Shown here one piece after another: positions 15,952 through 23,216 of a stretch of DNA of 35,881 nucleotides. The stretch is from Thiobacter sp964445085. GTDB taxonomy: Bacteria; Pseudomonadota; Gammaproteobacteria; Burkholderiales; Thiobacteraceae. The stretch spans positions 1 through 35,881 of the forward strand of contig CAYUJV010000015.1 in the NCBI GenBank assembly GCA_964445085.1, written 5' to 3'. The notes under the pieces were generated by a model. The model saw nothing but the letters and a program-made list of their open reading frames with translations, made no database searches and had not been told where the DNA came from. The stretch's first letter is position 1; every line of letters starts with the position of its first letter. The position numbers and the translations under genes are program-made.

Positions 15952-17597
15952 GAGAACTGTTTCGCTTCCACGGCGGCGTGCATCCCGCCGAGCACAAGGC
16001 CGAGTCCACCGGCCGGCCCATCGGCATGGCGCCGCTGCCGGCGCGGCTGAAGGTGCCGCTCGCCCAGCACATCGGCAATCCGGCGAAGGCGGTCGTCGCC
16101 CCGGGCGACACCGTGCTCAAGGGGCAGGTGATCGGCAAGGCCGACGGCTATGTCTCGGCGGCGGTGCACGCGCCGACCTCGGGCACCGTGGTCGCGGTGG
16201 ACATGCGCCCGGTGCCCCACCCCTCCGGCCTCAGCGACCTGTGCGTGGTGATCGACAGCGACGGCGAGGACCGCTGGATCGAGCACGCGGCGGTGGATTA
16301 CCAGAGCCTGTCGCCGAGCGAGGTCCGCAACCGCCTGCGCGACGCGGGCGTGGTGGGCCTCGGCGGCGCGGTGTTCCCGAGCTACGTCAAGCTCAATCCG
16401 GGCCGGGAACAGAAGGTTCCGACGCTGATCATCAACGGCGCCGAGTGCGAGCCGTGGATCACCTGCGACGACATGCTGATGCGCGAGCGGGCGGCGGAGA
16501 TCGTGCAGGGCATCGCCATCATGCGCCACCTGCTCGCCTCCGACGAGGTGTTGATCGGCATCGAGGACAACAAGCCCGAGGCCATCGCCGCCATGCGCGC
16601 CGCCTGTGCCGGCACCGACTTCGAGGTGGTGGAGGTGCCGACCCTGTATCCCTCCGGCGGCGCCAAGCAGCTGACGCAGATCCTCACCGGCAAGGAGCCG
16701 CCCAGCGGCGGGCGCTCCACCGACATCGGCGTGCAGGTGTTCAACGTCGGCACTGCCTATGCCGCGCATCGCGCGATCCACCACGGCGAGCCGCTGATCT
16801 CGCGCATCGTCACCGTCACCGGCAACGTGCGCCGGCCGCAGAACTTCGAAGTGCTCATCGGCACGCCGATCGAGACGCTGATCGCCCTCACCGGCGCGCC
16901 GCGCGAGGACACCACGGGCTACATCATGGGCGGCCCGATGATGGGCTTCGAGCTGCAGTCGCCGCGGGTGCCGGTGGTCAAGGCGATGAACTGCGTCATC
17001 GCCAAGTCCGCCGCCCTGTTCCCGCCGCCGCCGCGGCCGCTGCCCTGCATCCGCTGCACCCAGTGCGCCCAGGCCTGCCCGGTGAGCCTGCAGCCGCAGG
17101 AACTGTACTGGTTCGCCCAGTCGAAGAATTTCGGCAAGGCGCAGGAATACCAGCTGTTCGACTGCATCGAGTGCGGCTGCTGTGACTACGTCTGCCCGAG
17201 CCACATTCCGCTGGTGCAGTTCTATCGCTTCGCCAAGAGCGAGATCTGGGCGCGCGAGCGCGAGAAGAAGGCCGCCGACATCGCCCGCGAACGCCACGAG
17301 TTCCGGCTGCTGCGCCAGGAGCGGGAAAAGAAGGAGCGCGCCGACAAGCTGGCGCAGAAGGCGGCGGCCGCCAAACCCACGGCCGCGATGCCAACGCCGG
17401 ATGCGGATGCGCAAAAAGCCGCCAAGCAAGCCGCGATCCAGGCGGCCATCGAGCGCGCCAAGGCGAAGAAGGCCGGCGTCGTGCCGCAGAACGTCGACAA
17501 CCTGGCGCCCGACAAGCTGAAGGAGATCCAGGAAATCGAGGCGCGGCGCTCCAAATTGAAGCAGGCAATGGAAGCGCCGCCGGAGGACCAGCCGTGA
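15948..17597 (+). CDS. rnfC: Electron transport complex subunit RnfC/RsxC
   Basis: A 549-residue peripheral subunit that carries the NADH/FMN site and two 4Fe-4S clusters. The start at 15948 overlaps the rnfB stop and gives MRELFRFHGGVHPAEHK, the typical RnfC opening; the much longer frame to 15513 is an rnfB shadow. The glycine-rich GLGGA (137-141) begins the nucleotide/FMN domain. Cluster cysteines are 367/370/373/377 and 406/409/412/416. From about residue 435 a charged Lys/Ala/Glu/Arg-rich, probably helical, extension runs to the end; such tails vary widely in length among RnfC proteins. It is followed by rnfD after 54 bp. Confidence 0.95.
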   Translation: MRELFRFHGGVHPAEHKAESTGRPIGMAPLPARLKVPLAQHIGNPAKAVVAPGDTVLKGQVIGKADGYVSAAVHAPTSGTVVAVDMRPVPHPSGLSDLCVVIDSDGEDRWIEHAAVDYQSLSPSEVRNRLRDAGVVGLGGAVFPSYVKLNPGREQKVPTLIINGAECEPWITCDDMLMRERAAEIVQGIAIMRHLLASDEVLIGIEDNKPEAIAAMRAACAGTDFEVVEVPTLYPSGGAKQLTQILTGKEPPSGGRSTDIGVQVFNVGTAYAAHRAIHHGEPLISRIVTVTGNVRRPQNFEVLIGTPIETLIALTGAPREDTTGYIMGGPMMGFELQSPRVPVVKAMNCVIAKSAALFPPPPRPLPCIRCTQCAQACPVSLQPQELYWFAQSKNFGKAQEYQLFDCIECGCCDYVCPSHIPLVQFYRFAKSEIWAREREKKAADIARERHEFRLLRQEREKKERADKLAQKAAAAKPTAAMPTPDADAQKAAKQAAIQAAIERAKAKKAGVVPQNVDNLAPDKLKEIQEIEARRSKLKQAMEAPPEDQP

Positions 17598-17651
17598 CCC
17601 CGCGCGACAGGGATTGCCCGCTCCCGCACCCCTCTCCTGAACAGGACTGAA

Positions 17652-18680
17652 ATGGCCTACGTTTCCCAACCCGCCAGCGTCAGCACGGTCATGCTCAAGG
17701 TGCTGCTTGCCCTGGGCCTCGGCATCGCCGCCTACCTGACCTACTTCGGTCCCGCGATCCTGGTCAGCCTCGCGCTCGCCTCGGCCACGGCGCTCGCGAG
17801 CGAGGCCATCATGCTGCGCATCCGCCGCTATCCGGTGCGGCCCTATCTGACGGACGGCAGCGCGCTGGTCACCGCCTGGCTGCTGGCGCTATCGATGCCG
17901 CCGCTGTCCCCCTGGTGGCTGATCGTCGGCGGCACCGCCTTCGCCATCGTGGTGGCGAAGCATCTGTATGGCGGCCTCGGCAGCAACCTGTTCAACCCGG
18001 CCATGGCCGGCTATGCGTTGATGCTGATTTCCTTCCCGGCGCAGATGACGCAGTGGCCGGCGCTGGACGCGCTCGCCCACGCCCACCTCGGTTTTGGCGA
18101 CACCGTGCGCTACATCTTCGCGGGCGCCCTGCCCGGCGGGATCCCCCTCGATGCGGTCACCATGGCCACGCCGCTGGACCTGCTCAAGACCAATCTCAAG
18201 CTCGGGCACACGGTCGGCGAGGTCATGCAGTCTCCGGTCTACGGCTACCTCGGCGGCCGCGGCTCGGAGATCGTCGCGCTGTGCTATCTGGCCGGCGGCC
18301 TGTTCCTGCTGCAGCAGCGCGTCATCACCTGGCACATCCCTCTCGCTTTCCTCGGCGGGTTGTTCGCGGCGGCGCTGTGGTTCCACGTCTACGACGGCGA
18401 CCGCTACGTCGCCCCCTGGTTCCAACTGATGACGGGCGGCGCGATGCTGGGCGCGTTCTTCATCGTCACCGACCCGGTCACCGGTGCCACCACGCCCAAG
18501 GGCAAGCTGATCTTCGGCGCGATGATCGGCCTCCTCACCTATCTCATCCGCACCTTCGGCGGCTATCCGGACGGCATCGCCTTCGCCGTGCTGATCATGA
18601 ACATGTGCGTGCCGCTGATCGACGCCTACACCCAGCCCCGCGTGTTCGGCCACGCCGACCGGAAAGCCCCGAAACCATGA
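17652..18680 (+). CDS. rnfD: Electron transport complex subunit RnfD/RsxD
   Basis: A 342-residue polytopic inner-membrane subunit with about nine or ten hydrophobic segments. The block DAVTMATPLDLLK contains T173, the position expected for covalent FMN attachment (family motif xxATPL). Other conserved blocks are GLGSNLFNPAMAGYA and TDPVTGATTPKGK. In the complex it works with RnfG in flavin-based electron transfer coupled to ion movement. Its TGA overlaps the rnfG ATG (ATGA at 18677-18680). Confidence 0.94.
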   Translation: MAYVSQPASVSTVMLKVLLALGLGIAAYLTYFGPAILVSLALASATALASEAIMLRIRRYPVRPYLTDGSALVTAWLLALSMPPLSPWWLIVGGTAFAIVVAKHLYGGLGSNLFNPAMAGYALMLISFPAQMTQWPALDALAHAHLGFGDTVRYIFAGALPGGIPLDAVTMATPLDLLKTNLKLGHTVGEVMQSPVYGYLGGRGSEIVALCYLAGGLFLLQQRVITWHIPLAFLGGLFAAALWFHVYDGDRYVAPWFQLMTGGAMLGAFFIVTDPVTGATTPKGKLIFGAMIGLLTYLIRTFGGYPDGIAFAVLIMNMCVPLIDAYTQPRVFGHADRKAPKP

Positions 18681-19324
18681 GCGCGGCGGCCCGCAATTCC
18701 GTTCGCACCGCTGGCATCCTGCTCGCCTTCACGCTGCTGGGCACCGCGCTGTTGGCCTACACCTTCCAGCTCACCCGCAACATCATCGCCGCCAGCGAGG
18801 AGCGCGAGAAGCTCGCATTGATCACCCAGGCCCTGCCCCGCTCCCTGTTCGACAACGATCTCATCGCCGATGCGGTGGAGCTGCCGCCCACCGAGGAGCT
18901 CGGCACCACCGAGCCGTCCCGGGTGTATCGGGCCACCCTCAAGGGCGAGCCCGCCGCGCTGGTGTTCGAGGTGGTGGCACCTGACGGCTACGCCGGCAGG
19001 ATCCGCATGCTGGTGGCGGTCCGGGCCAATGGCGAACTGGCCGGCGTGCGCGTGGTCGCGCATAATGAGACGCCGGGGCTGGGCGATTACATCGACATCG
19101 CGAAGAGCCCGTGGATCCGCATCTTCGAGGGGAAATCCCTGGCCAACGTGCGCCCTGACGGCTGGAAGGTGAAAAAGGACGGCGGCGACTTCGCCTATGT
19201 CAGCGGCGCCACCATCACGCCGCGCGCCGTGGTCAAGGCGGTGCACAAGGCCTTATTGTATTTCGACAAGGAAGGCGGCCCGATTTTCGCCCGGCCCGCC
19301 GCCCGGCAGGAGAAGTCCAGATGA
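18677..19324 (+). CDS. rnfG: Electron transport complex FMN-binding subunit RnfG/RsxG
   Basis: 215 residues with one N-terminal TM helix (about 11-30) and a periplasmic FMN-binding domain. The covalent flavin motif SGATIT places FMN on T179. The conserved HNETPGLGDYI segment (129-139) is also typical. The start at 18677 is set by the ATGA overlap with rnfD; the longer open frame upstream is an rnfD shadow. The stop overlaps the rnfE ATG (19321), so the last three rnf genes are all coupled. Confidence 0.95.
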   Translation: MSAAARNSVRTAGILLAFTLLGTALLAYTFQLTRNIIAASEEREKLALITQALPRSLFDNDLIADAVELPPTEELGTTEPSRVYRATLKGEPAALVFEVVAPDGYAGRIRMLVAVRANGELAGVRVVAHNETPGLGDYIDIAKSPWIRIFEGKSLANVRPDGWKVKKDGGDFAYVSGATITPRAVVKAVHKALLYFDKEGGPIFARPAARQEKSR

Positions 19325-20001
19325 GTGAAACCAGCTATCGCGATATTGCCTACAACGGCGCGTGGAAGCAGAACACCGGCCTGGTCCAGCTATTGGGGCT
19401 GTGCCCGCTGCTCGCCATCAGCACCAGCGTGGTCAATGCCGTCAGTCTCGGCCTGGCCACGGTGGCGGTGATGGTGCTGTCCAACGGCGCCATCTCGGTC
19501 ATCCGCAACGTGGTGCCGAAGGAAATCCGCATCGCGGTATTCATCCTGATCATCGCCGCGCTGGTCACCACCGTGCAGCTGCTGATGAACGCCTTCGTGC
19601 ATCCGCTCTACCTGGTGCTTGGCATTTTCATTCCGCTGATCACCACCAACTGCATCGTGCTCGCGCGCTGCGAGGCGTTCGCGTCCAAGAACCGGCTGCT
19701 GCCCTCCCTGTTCGACGGGCTGATGATGGGCCTCGGCCTGACCATGGTGCTGGCGGTGCTGGGCGGCCTGCGCGAGCTCGTCGGCAAGGGCACCCTGTTC
19801 TCGGGCCTCGACCTCGTGTTCGGGCCGGCGGCCAAGGAATGGGTGCTGCACGTGCTGCCTGCCGATTATTCCGGCGTGCTGGCCGCGGTCCTGCCGCCCG
19901 GCGCCTTCATCGGCCTGGGCCTGCTCATCGCGGGCAAGAACTGGATGGATGCGCGCGCCGCAAAGCGCCATAGCGAAGGCATTCATGTGCTGGCAGCGTG
20001 A
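19321..20001 (+). CDS. rnfE: Electron transport complex subunit RnfE/RsxE
   Basis: A 226-residue six-TM inner-membrane subunit, homologous to RnfA/NqrD. It contains the pseudo-symmetric counterparts of the RnfA motifs: LLGLCPLLAISTSVVNA and PLITTNCIVLARCEAFA, the cysteine-bearing segments. It is the last gene of the complete rnfABCDGE operon. The Rnf complex couples NAD+/ferredoxin redox exchange to ion movement; in E. coli (Rsx) it helps reduce SoxR, and in diazotrophs it supplies ferredoxin for nitrogenase. No nif or soxR gene is visible here to choose between these roles. Confidence 0.95.
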   Translation: MSETSYRDIAYNGAWKQNTGLVQLLGLCPLLAISTSVVNAVSLGLATVAVMVLSNGAISVIRNVVPKEIRIAVFILIIAALVTTVQLLMNAFVHPLYLVLGIFIPLITTNCIVLARCEAFASKNRLLPSLFDGLMMGLGLTMVLAVLGGLRELVGKGTLFSGLDLVFGPAAKEWVLHVLPADYSGVLAAVLPPGAFIGLGLLIAGKNWMDARAAKRHSEGIHVLAA

Positions 20002-20017
20002 ACCTCAAGAATGCCGA

Positions 20018-20090
20018 ACCACGGAGTACGCGGAGGACACGGAGGAAAACCGTTTCGAAAAAACTCCGTGTCCTCCGCGTACTCCGTGGT
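20018..20090. repeat. Perfect 27-bp inverted repeat built of 9-bp units
   Basis: The left arm (20018-20044) and right arm (20064-20090) are exact reverse complements, with a 19-base loop. Each arm is three 9-mers of the form xxCrCGGAG: ACCACGGAG, TACGCGGAG, GACACGGAG. It begins 17 bp after the rnfE stop and ends 18 bp before nth. There is no T-run, so it is not a classic terminator, though such a strong hairpin could stabilise or attenuate the rnf mRNA. It resembles dispersed CACGGAG-type intergenic repeats seen in other proteobacteria. Confidence 0.9.
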
Positions 20091-20108
20091 AGGAAAAGAA
20101 TTTCATAA

Positions 20109-20747
20109 ATGAACCCGCAAAAACGCCGCGAGATCTTCGTCCGGCTGCGCGCGTGGAATCCCCGCCCCACCACCGAACTCGAATACAAGACGCCGTTCGA
20201 ACTGCTGATCGCGGTGATCCTGTCCGCCCAGGCCACGGACAAGGGCGTCAATCTCGCCACCCGCAGGCTGTTTGCCAAGGCCAACACCCCGGCGGCCATC
20301 TACGCATTGGGGGTGGACGGCCTGAGCGAATACATCAAGACCATCGGTCTGTATCCCTCGAAGGCGAAAAACATCATCGCCACCTGCAGGATTCTCCTCG
20401 AGGAACACGGCGGCCGGGTGCCGGACACGCGGGAGGCGCTGGAGAAATTGCCGGGCGTCGGGCGCAAGACCGCCAACGTCATCCTGAACACCGCCTTCGG
20501 CCAGCCCACCATCGCCGTGGACACGCACATCTTCCGCGTCGCCAACCGCACCGGGCTGGCGCCGGGCAAAACGCCGCTGGAGGTGGAGAAGAAGCTGCTA
20601 AAATTCGTGCCGGAGGAATTTCGCCACGACGCACATCATTGGCTGATCCTGCACGGCCGCTACGTGTGCGTGGCGCGCAAGCCGAAATGCCCGGAGTGCC
20701 TGATCCGCGACCTGTGCGAGTACAAGCAGAAAACCCCCGCCGACTGA
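20109..20747 (+). CDS. nth: Endonuclease III (DNA glycosylase/AP lyase)
   Basis: A 212-residue base-excision repair enzyme that removes oxidised pyrimidines. The helix-hairpin-helix LPGVGRKTANVILN holds catalytic K120, and D138 lies in AVDTHIFRVANR. The 4Fe-4S loop is C187-x6-C194-x2-C197-x5-C203, the standard Nth spacing. nth directly follows the Rnf genes, as in E. coli (rsxABCDGE-nth), here separated by the 27-bp inverted repeat. All active-site residues are intact. Confidence 0.96.
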   Translation: MNPQKRREIFVRLRAWNPRPTTELEYKTPFELLIAVILSAQATDKGVNLATRRLFAKANTPAAIYALGVDGLSEYIKTIGLYPSKAKNIIATCRILLEEHGGRVPDTREALEKLPGVGRKTANVILNTAFGQPTIAVDTHIFRVANRTGLAPGKTPLEVEKKLLKFVPEEFRHDAHHWLILHGRYVCVARKPKCPECLIRDLCEYKQKTPAD

Positions 20748-20766
20748 GCCGCGCATCGAACCCGCC

Positions 20767-21858
20767 ATGAGCATCGCCACTGCCCTCGCCACCGGCCGCA
20801 GCGCCACCGAAGACCTGGTGCGTGACGCCGTCACCCAGGCCATGGCCAAGGCCGAGCTCAGCCACGCCAACAGCGTGCTGCTGTTCCTGACCCCGGAATT
20901 CGCGCGCGACCCGCAGCCTGCCGTGCGCGCCGCGTCGAAAGCCGCGAACTGCATGCAGGTGGTGGGCTGCTCCGCCGCCGGCATCTTCACCGAGGAAGAC
21001 TGGGTGCTCGACGCGCCGGCCGCCGCCGCGATGGTGTTCGGCGGCGACGTGTCGCTGGCGCCCGCCCACGGCAGTGACGCGCAGGAACTGATCCTGGCCC
21101 TGGCCGCGCCCAACGCCCTCAACAACGCCTGGATCAAGGCCCCCGGCCAGCGCTTCGGCGGCGTGTCGGGCGATGCCACCGGCCAGGGGCCGTTCAAGGT
21201 CTGGTGCGGCGCCAAGGTTTCGGCCAGCGGCCGCTGCGAGACGCTGCTGCATGGCGCCCGCGGCGCGGTGGGCGTGTCCCAGGGCGTGCGCGCCCTGTCG
21301 CCGCCGCTGGAGATCACCCAGGTCAGCGGCTACGACGTGATCACACTCGCCGCGCAGCCCGCCCTGAACATCCTGGCGCGGGAGCTGCCGCTGGAGGTGC
21401 GCGAGCTGGACCACATTCCCCTGCACCTGATCCTGGCCGGCGTGATCTTCGGCGATCCGGACGATGCCATCCAGGAAGGCCGCTTCCGCCTGTCGCCGGT
21501 GATCTCCACCAACGCCGACGACCGCTCGGTGACCCTGTCGGCCCGCCTGTCGCCGGGGGAGCGCATGTTCTGGGCGCTGCGGCAGCCCCTCGCTGCCGAG
21601 CGCGACATGCGCCAGACGATCGAGCGCGTGGAAAGGCAGCTCGCGCACAAGCCCGACTTCGGCATGTTCTTCCCCTGCATGGGGCGCGGGCCCTACTTCT
21701 ACGGCGGCATCGACCGCGACCTCGAACTGCTCAAGGGCCGTTTCCCCGGCATGCCGCTGATCGGCTTCTACGGCAACGGCGAGATTGCCCCGCTGGATGG
21801 CAGCAACGAGCTGTTCCAGTATTCCGGTGTGCTCGGGCTGTTCCATTCGGATGTTTAG
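20767..21858 (+). CDS. FIST-domain sensory protein
   Basis: A 363-residue soluble protein of the FIST (F-box and intracellular signal transduction) family. It has a FIST_N-like first half (HANSVLLFLTPEFARDPQPAV, CMQVVGCSAAGIF) and a FIST_C-like second half ending GMPLIGFYGNGEIAPLDGSNELFQYSGVLGLF. FIST proteins are thought to bind small ligands such as amino acids and often sit near signalling genes; here no kinase or chemoreceptor is adjacent. The start lies 19 bp after nth. The stop overlaps the DUF1841 start by 8 bp, implying coupling. Ligand and output unknown. Confidence 0.85.
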   Translation: MSIATALATGRSATEDLVRDAVTQAMAKAELSHANSVLLFLTPEFARDPQPAVRAASKAANCMQVVGCSAAGIFTEEDWVLDAPAAAAMVFGGDVSLAPAHGSDAQELILALAAPNALNNAWIKAPGQRFGGVSGDATGQGPFKVWCGAKVSASGRCETLLHGARGAVGVSQGVRALSPPLEITQVSGYDVITLAAQPALNILARELPLEVRELDHIPLHLILAGVIFGDPDDAIQEGRFRLSPVISTNADDRSVTLSARLSPGERMFWALRQPLAAERDMRQTIERVERQLAHKPDFGMFFPCMGRGPYFYGGIDRDLELLKGRFPGMPLIGFYGNGEIAPLDGSNELFQYSGVLGLFHSDV

Positions 21859-22282
21859 TCCCTCCCGCGACCAGGCGCGGCGAACTTTCTTCGACACCTG
21901 GCGCAAGTATCGCGCCGGCGAACCTCTGGCCGGCATCGAAACTCTCGTGCTCGACGTGGTGCTGCAGCATCCGGAATACCACGGCCTGCTCGACGCCCCC
22001 GAAAAACATCTCGACCGGGATTACGCGCCGGAGCAGGGCGAAACCAACCCCTTCCTGCACATGAGCATGCACCTCGCCCTTCTGGAGCAACTGTCCATCG
22101 ACCAGCCCATGGGCATGAAGGCACGCTACGCAGCGCTGCTGGCGCAGACCGGCGAGGCCCATGCCGCCCAGCACGAGGTGCTGGATTGTCTGGCGGAGAT
22201 GATCTGGCAGGCGCAGCGCAAGGGCACCGCGCCCGATCCGGCGCTCTACTTGGCCTGCCTCGACGCCAAGCTGCGCCAATGA
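21851..22282 (+). CDS. DUF1841 family protein
   Basis: A 143-residue soluble protein starting at 21851 (MFSPSRDQARRTFFDTWRKYRAG). The DUF1841 core is clear: VLQHPEYHGLLDAPEKHLDRDY, EQGETNPFLHMSMHLALLEQLSIDQP, then a helical C-terminus. The H-x3-H and acidic residues in the core are suggestive of metal binding, but no biochemical role is known to me. The longer open frame from 21785 overlaps the FIST gene and is unlikely. A hairpin directly after its stop separates it from the oppositely transcribed cytochrome genes. Confidence 0.88.
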   Translation: MFSPSRDQARRTFFDTWRKYRAGEPLAGIETLVLDVVLQHPEYHGLLDAPEKHLDRDYAPEQGETNPFLHMSMHLALLEQLSIDQPMGMKARYAALLAQTGEAHAAQHEVLDCLAEMIWQAQRKGTAPDPALYLACLDAKLRQ

Positions 22283-22305
22283 AAAAGCCCGGCCGTAGCC
22301 GGGCT
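22282..22305 (-). terminator. Rho-independent terminator of the cytochrome c genes
   Basis: The perfect 8-bp stem AGCCCGGC / GCCGGGCT (22286-22293 and 22298-22305) has loop CGTA and is flanked by five A on the plus strand. Read on the minus strand the hairpin is followed by TTTTT, so it terminates the cytochrome transcript 24 bp after its last stop codon. It may also slow plus-strand transcription. Confidence 0.8.
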
Positions 22306-22328
22306 GTTCAGGGTCGGAGCGTCGGCTC

Positions 22329-22655
22329 CTAATACTTGTACTGCAGACCCTTCTGGCTCGCGAAATAGGCTGCCAGATCGGCGATGTCCTGGTCGGAGAG
22401 ATTCGCGGCCTGGCCATTCATGATCGCGTTGGTGCGGCTCTTGTCGCGATAGGCCTTGAGCGAGTGCGCCAGGTAGTCGTCGTTCTGGCCGGCCAGTTTC
22501 GGAAAGGCCGAGGTCGGGCTGTTGCCGTCCGCGCCGTGGCAGGCGGCGCACACCGCGCTCTTCGCCTTGCCCGCGGCCGCGTCGCCGCCGGCCCATGCGG
22601 GCGCCGTCATGGCCAGGCCGAGGATTGCCGTCGCGATGATCGTTTTCGCTTTCAT
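22329..22655 (-). CDS. Periplasmic monohaem cytochrome c (class I)
   Basis: 108 residues with a Sec signal peptide (cleavage likely after AWA, residue 22), haem motif C36-AA-C39-H40, and probable axial methionine M79 (NAIMNGQAANLSDQDI). The ending DIADLAAYFASQKG is typical of c553/c4-like domains. The start at 22655 has GGAG four bases upstream; an ATG three codons earlier is possible. It lies 17 bp downstream of a second, similar cytochrome gene, so the pair may function like the two halves of a dihaem cytochrome c4 in electron transfer to an oxidase. Confidence 0.92.
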   Translation of the reverse strand: MKAKTIIATAILGLAMTAPAWAGGDAAAGKAKSAVCAACHGADGNSPTSAFPKLAGQNDDYLAHSLKAYRDKSRTNAIMNGQAANLSDQDIADLAAYFASQKGLQYKY

Positions 22656-22672
22656 TGTCTCCATCCCCCCAG

Positions 22673-22996
22673 TTATTTGACGTCGGCGTAGTAGGCAGCC
22701 AGATCGGCCATGTCCTGGTCCGTCAGGCTCCCGGCGATGGCGCGCATGGTGGCGTGCTTGCGATCGCCCGACTTGTATTCCTTGAGGGCGGCGATGATGT
22801 AGTCGGCGTGCTGGCCGCCGAGCTTGGGCACGCGATAGGTATCCGGATAGACACTGCGGTAGCCCTCGATGCCGTGACAGCCGGCGCACATGGATTTCTT
22901 GTTCGCTCCCGCAGCAGCATCCCCCGCTGCGAACGCGCTGCCGCTCACCACGGCAGTCAGCATGACAAGCAGACTGGCTAAGACGTGTTTCCTCAT
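22673..22996 (-). CDS. Periplasmic monohaem cytochrome c (class I), second of pair
   Basis: 107 residues with a signal peptide (to about residue 23, AFA), haem motif C37-AG-C40-H41, and probable axial methionine M84 (HATMRAIAGSLTDQDMADLAAYYA). The ATG at 22996 is preferred because a GAGG element precedes it; a GTG at 23005 is an alternative. It contains an insert (YRSVYPDTYRVPKLGGQHADYI) absent from its neighbour. It is first of the two-gene minus-strand unit and divergent from the SulP transporter at 23217. The electron partner is unknown. Confidence 0.92.
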   Translation of the reverse strand: MRKHVLASLLVMLTAVVSGSAFAAGDAAAGANKKSMCAGCHGIEGYRSVYPDTYRVPKLGGQHADYIIAALKEYKSGDRKHATMRAIAGSLTDQDMADLAAYYADVK

Positions 22997-23103
22997 TTTC
23001 CTCACTCTTTTTTGGGTGGTTTCAGAAGGGGCAGGCCGCGCAGCTTTTTTTATGGGTTTATTGGCTATTTTTATAGGGCGCGCATCGTTTTAGGTTGCCC
23101 GCC

Positions 23104-23132
23104 ATTCTATGCGCTGCGTGCCCTGGCCGCAA
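23104..23132 (-). promoter_or_regulatory. Putative sigma-70 promoter of the cytochrome pair
   Basis: On the minus strand TTGCGG (23127-23132) and TAGAAT (23104-23109) are spaced exactly 17 bp apart. This would give a 5' leader of about 100 bases before the ATG at 22996. Confidence 0.45.
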
Positions 23133-23143
23133 CCCGTTTGCGT

Positions 23144-23178
23144 TTGCCAAGCCGCTGTAAATATTAGATAATTCTAAT
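23144..23178 (+). promoter_or_regulatory. Putative promoter with overlapping AT-rich operator for the first SulP gene
   Basis: TTGCCA (23144-23149) and GATAAT (23167-23172) are 17 bp apart. The -10 lies inside an inverted repeat ATTAGA-N4-TCTAAT (23163-23178), conspicuously AT-rich in this GC-rich genome. A dyad covering a -10 is typical of repression by small winged-helix regulators such as ArsR-type proteins; no such regulator gene lies in the window. Confidence 0.55.
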
Positions 23179-23216
23179 GTTTTTTCCCGCAACCCCACTG
23201 TTTCCGGATCGAATCC

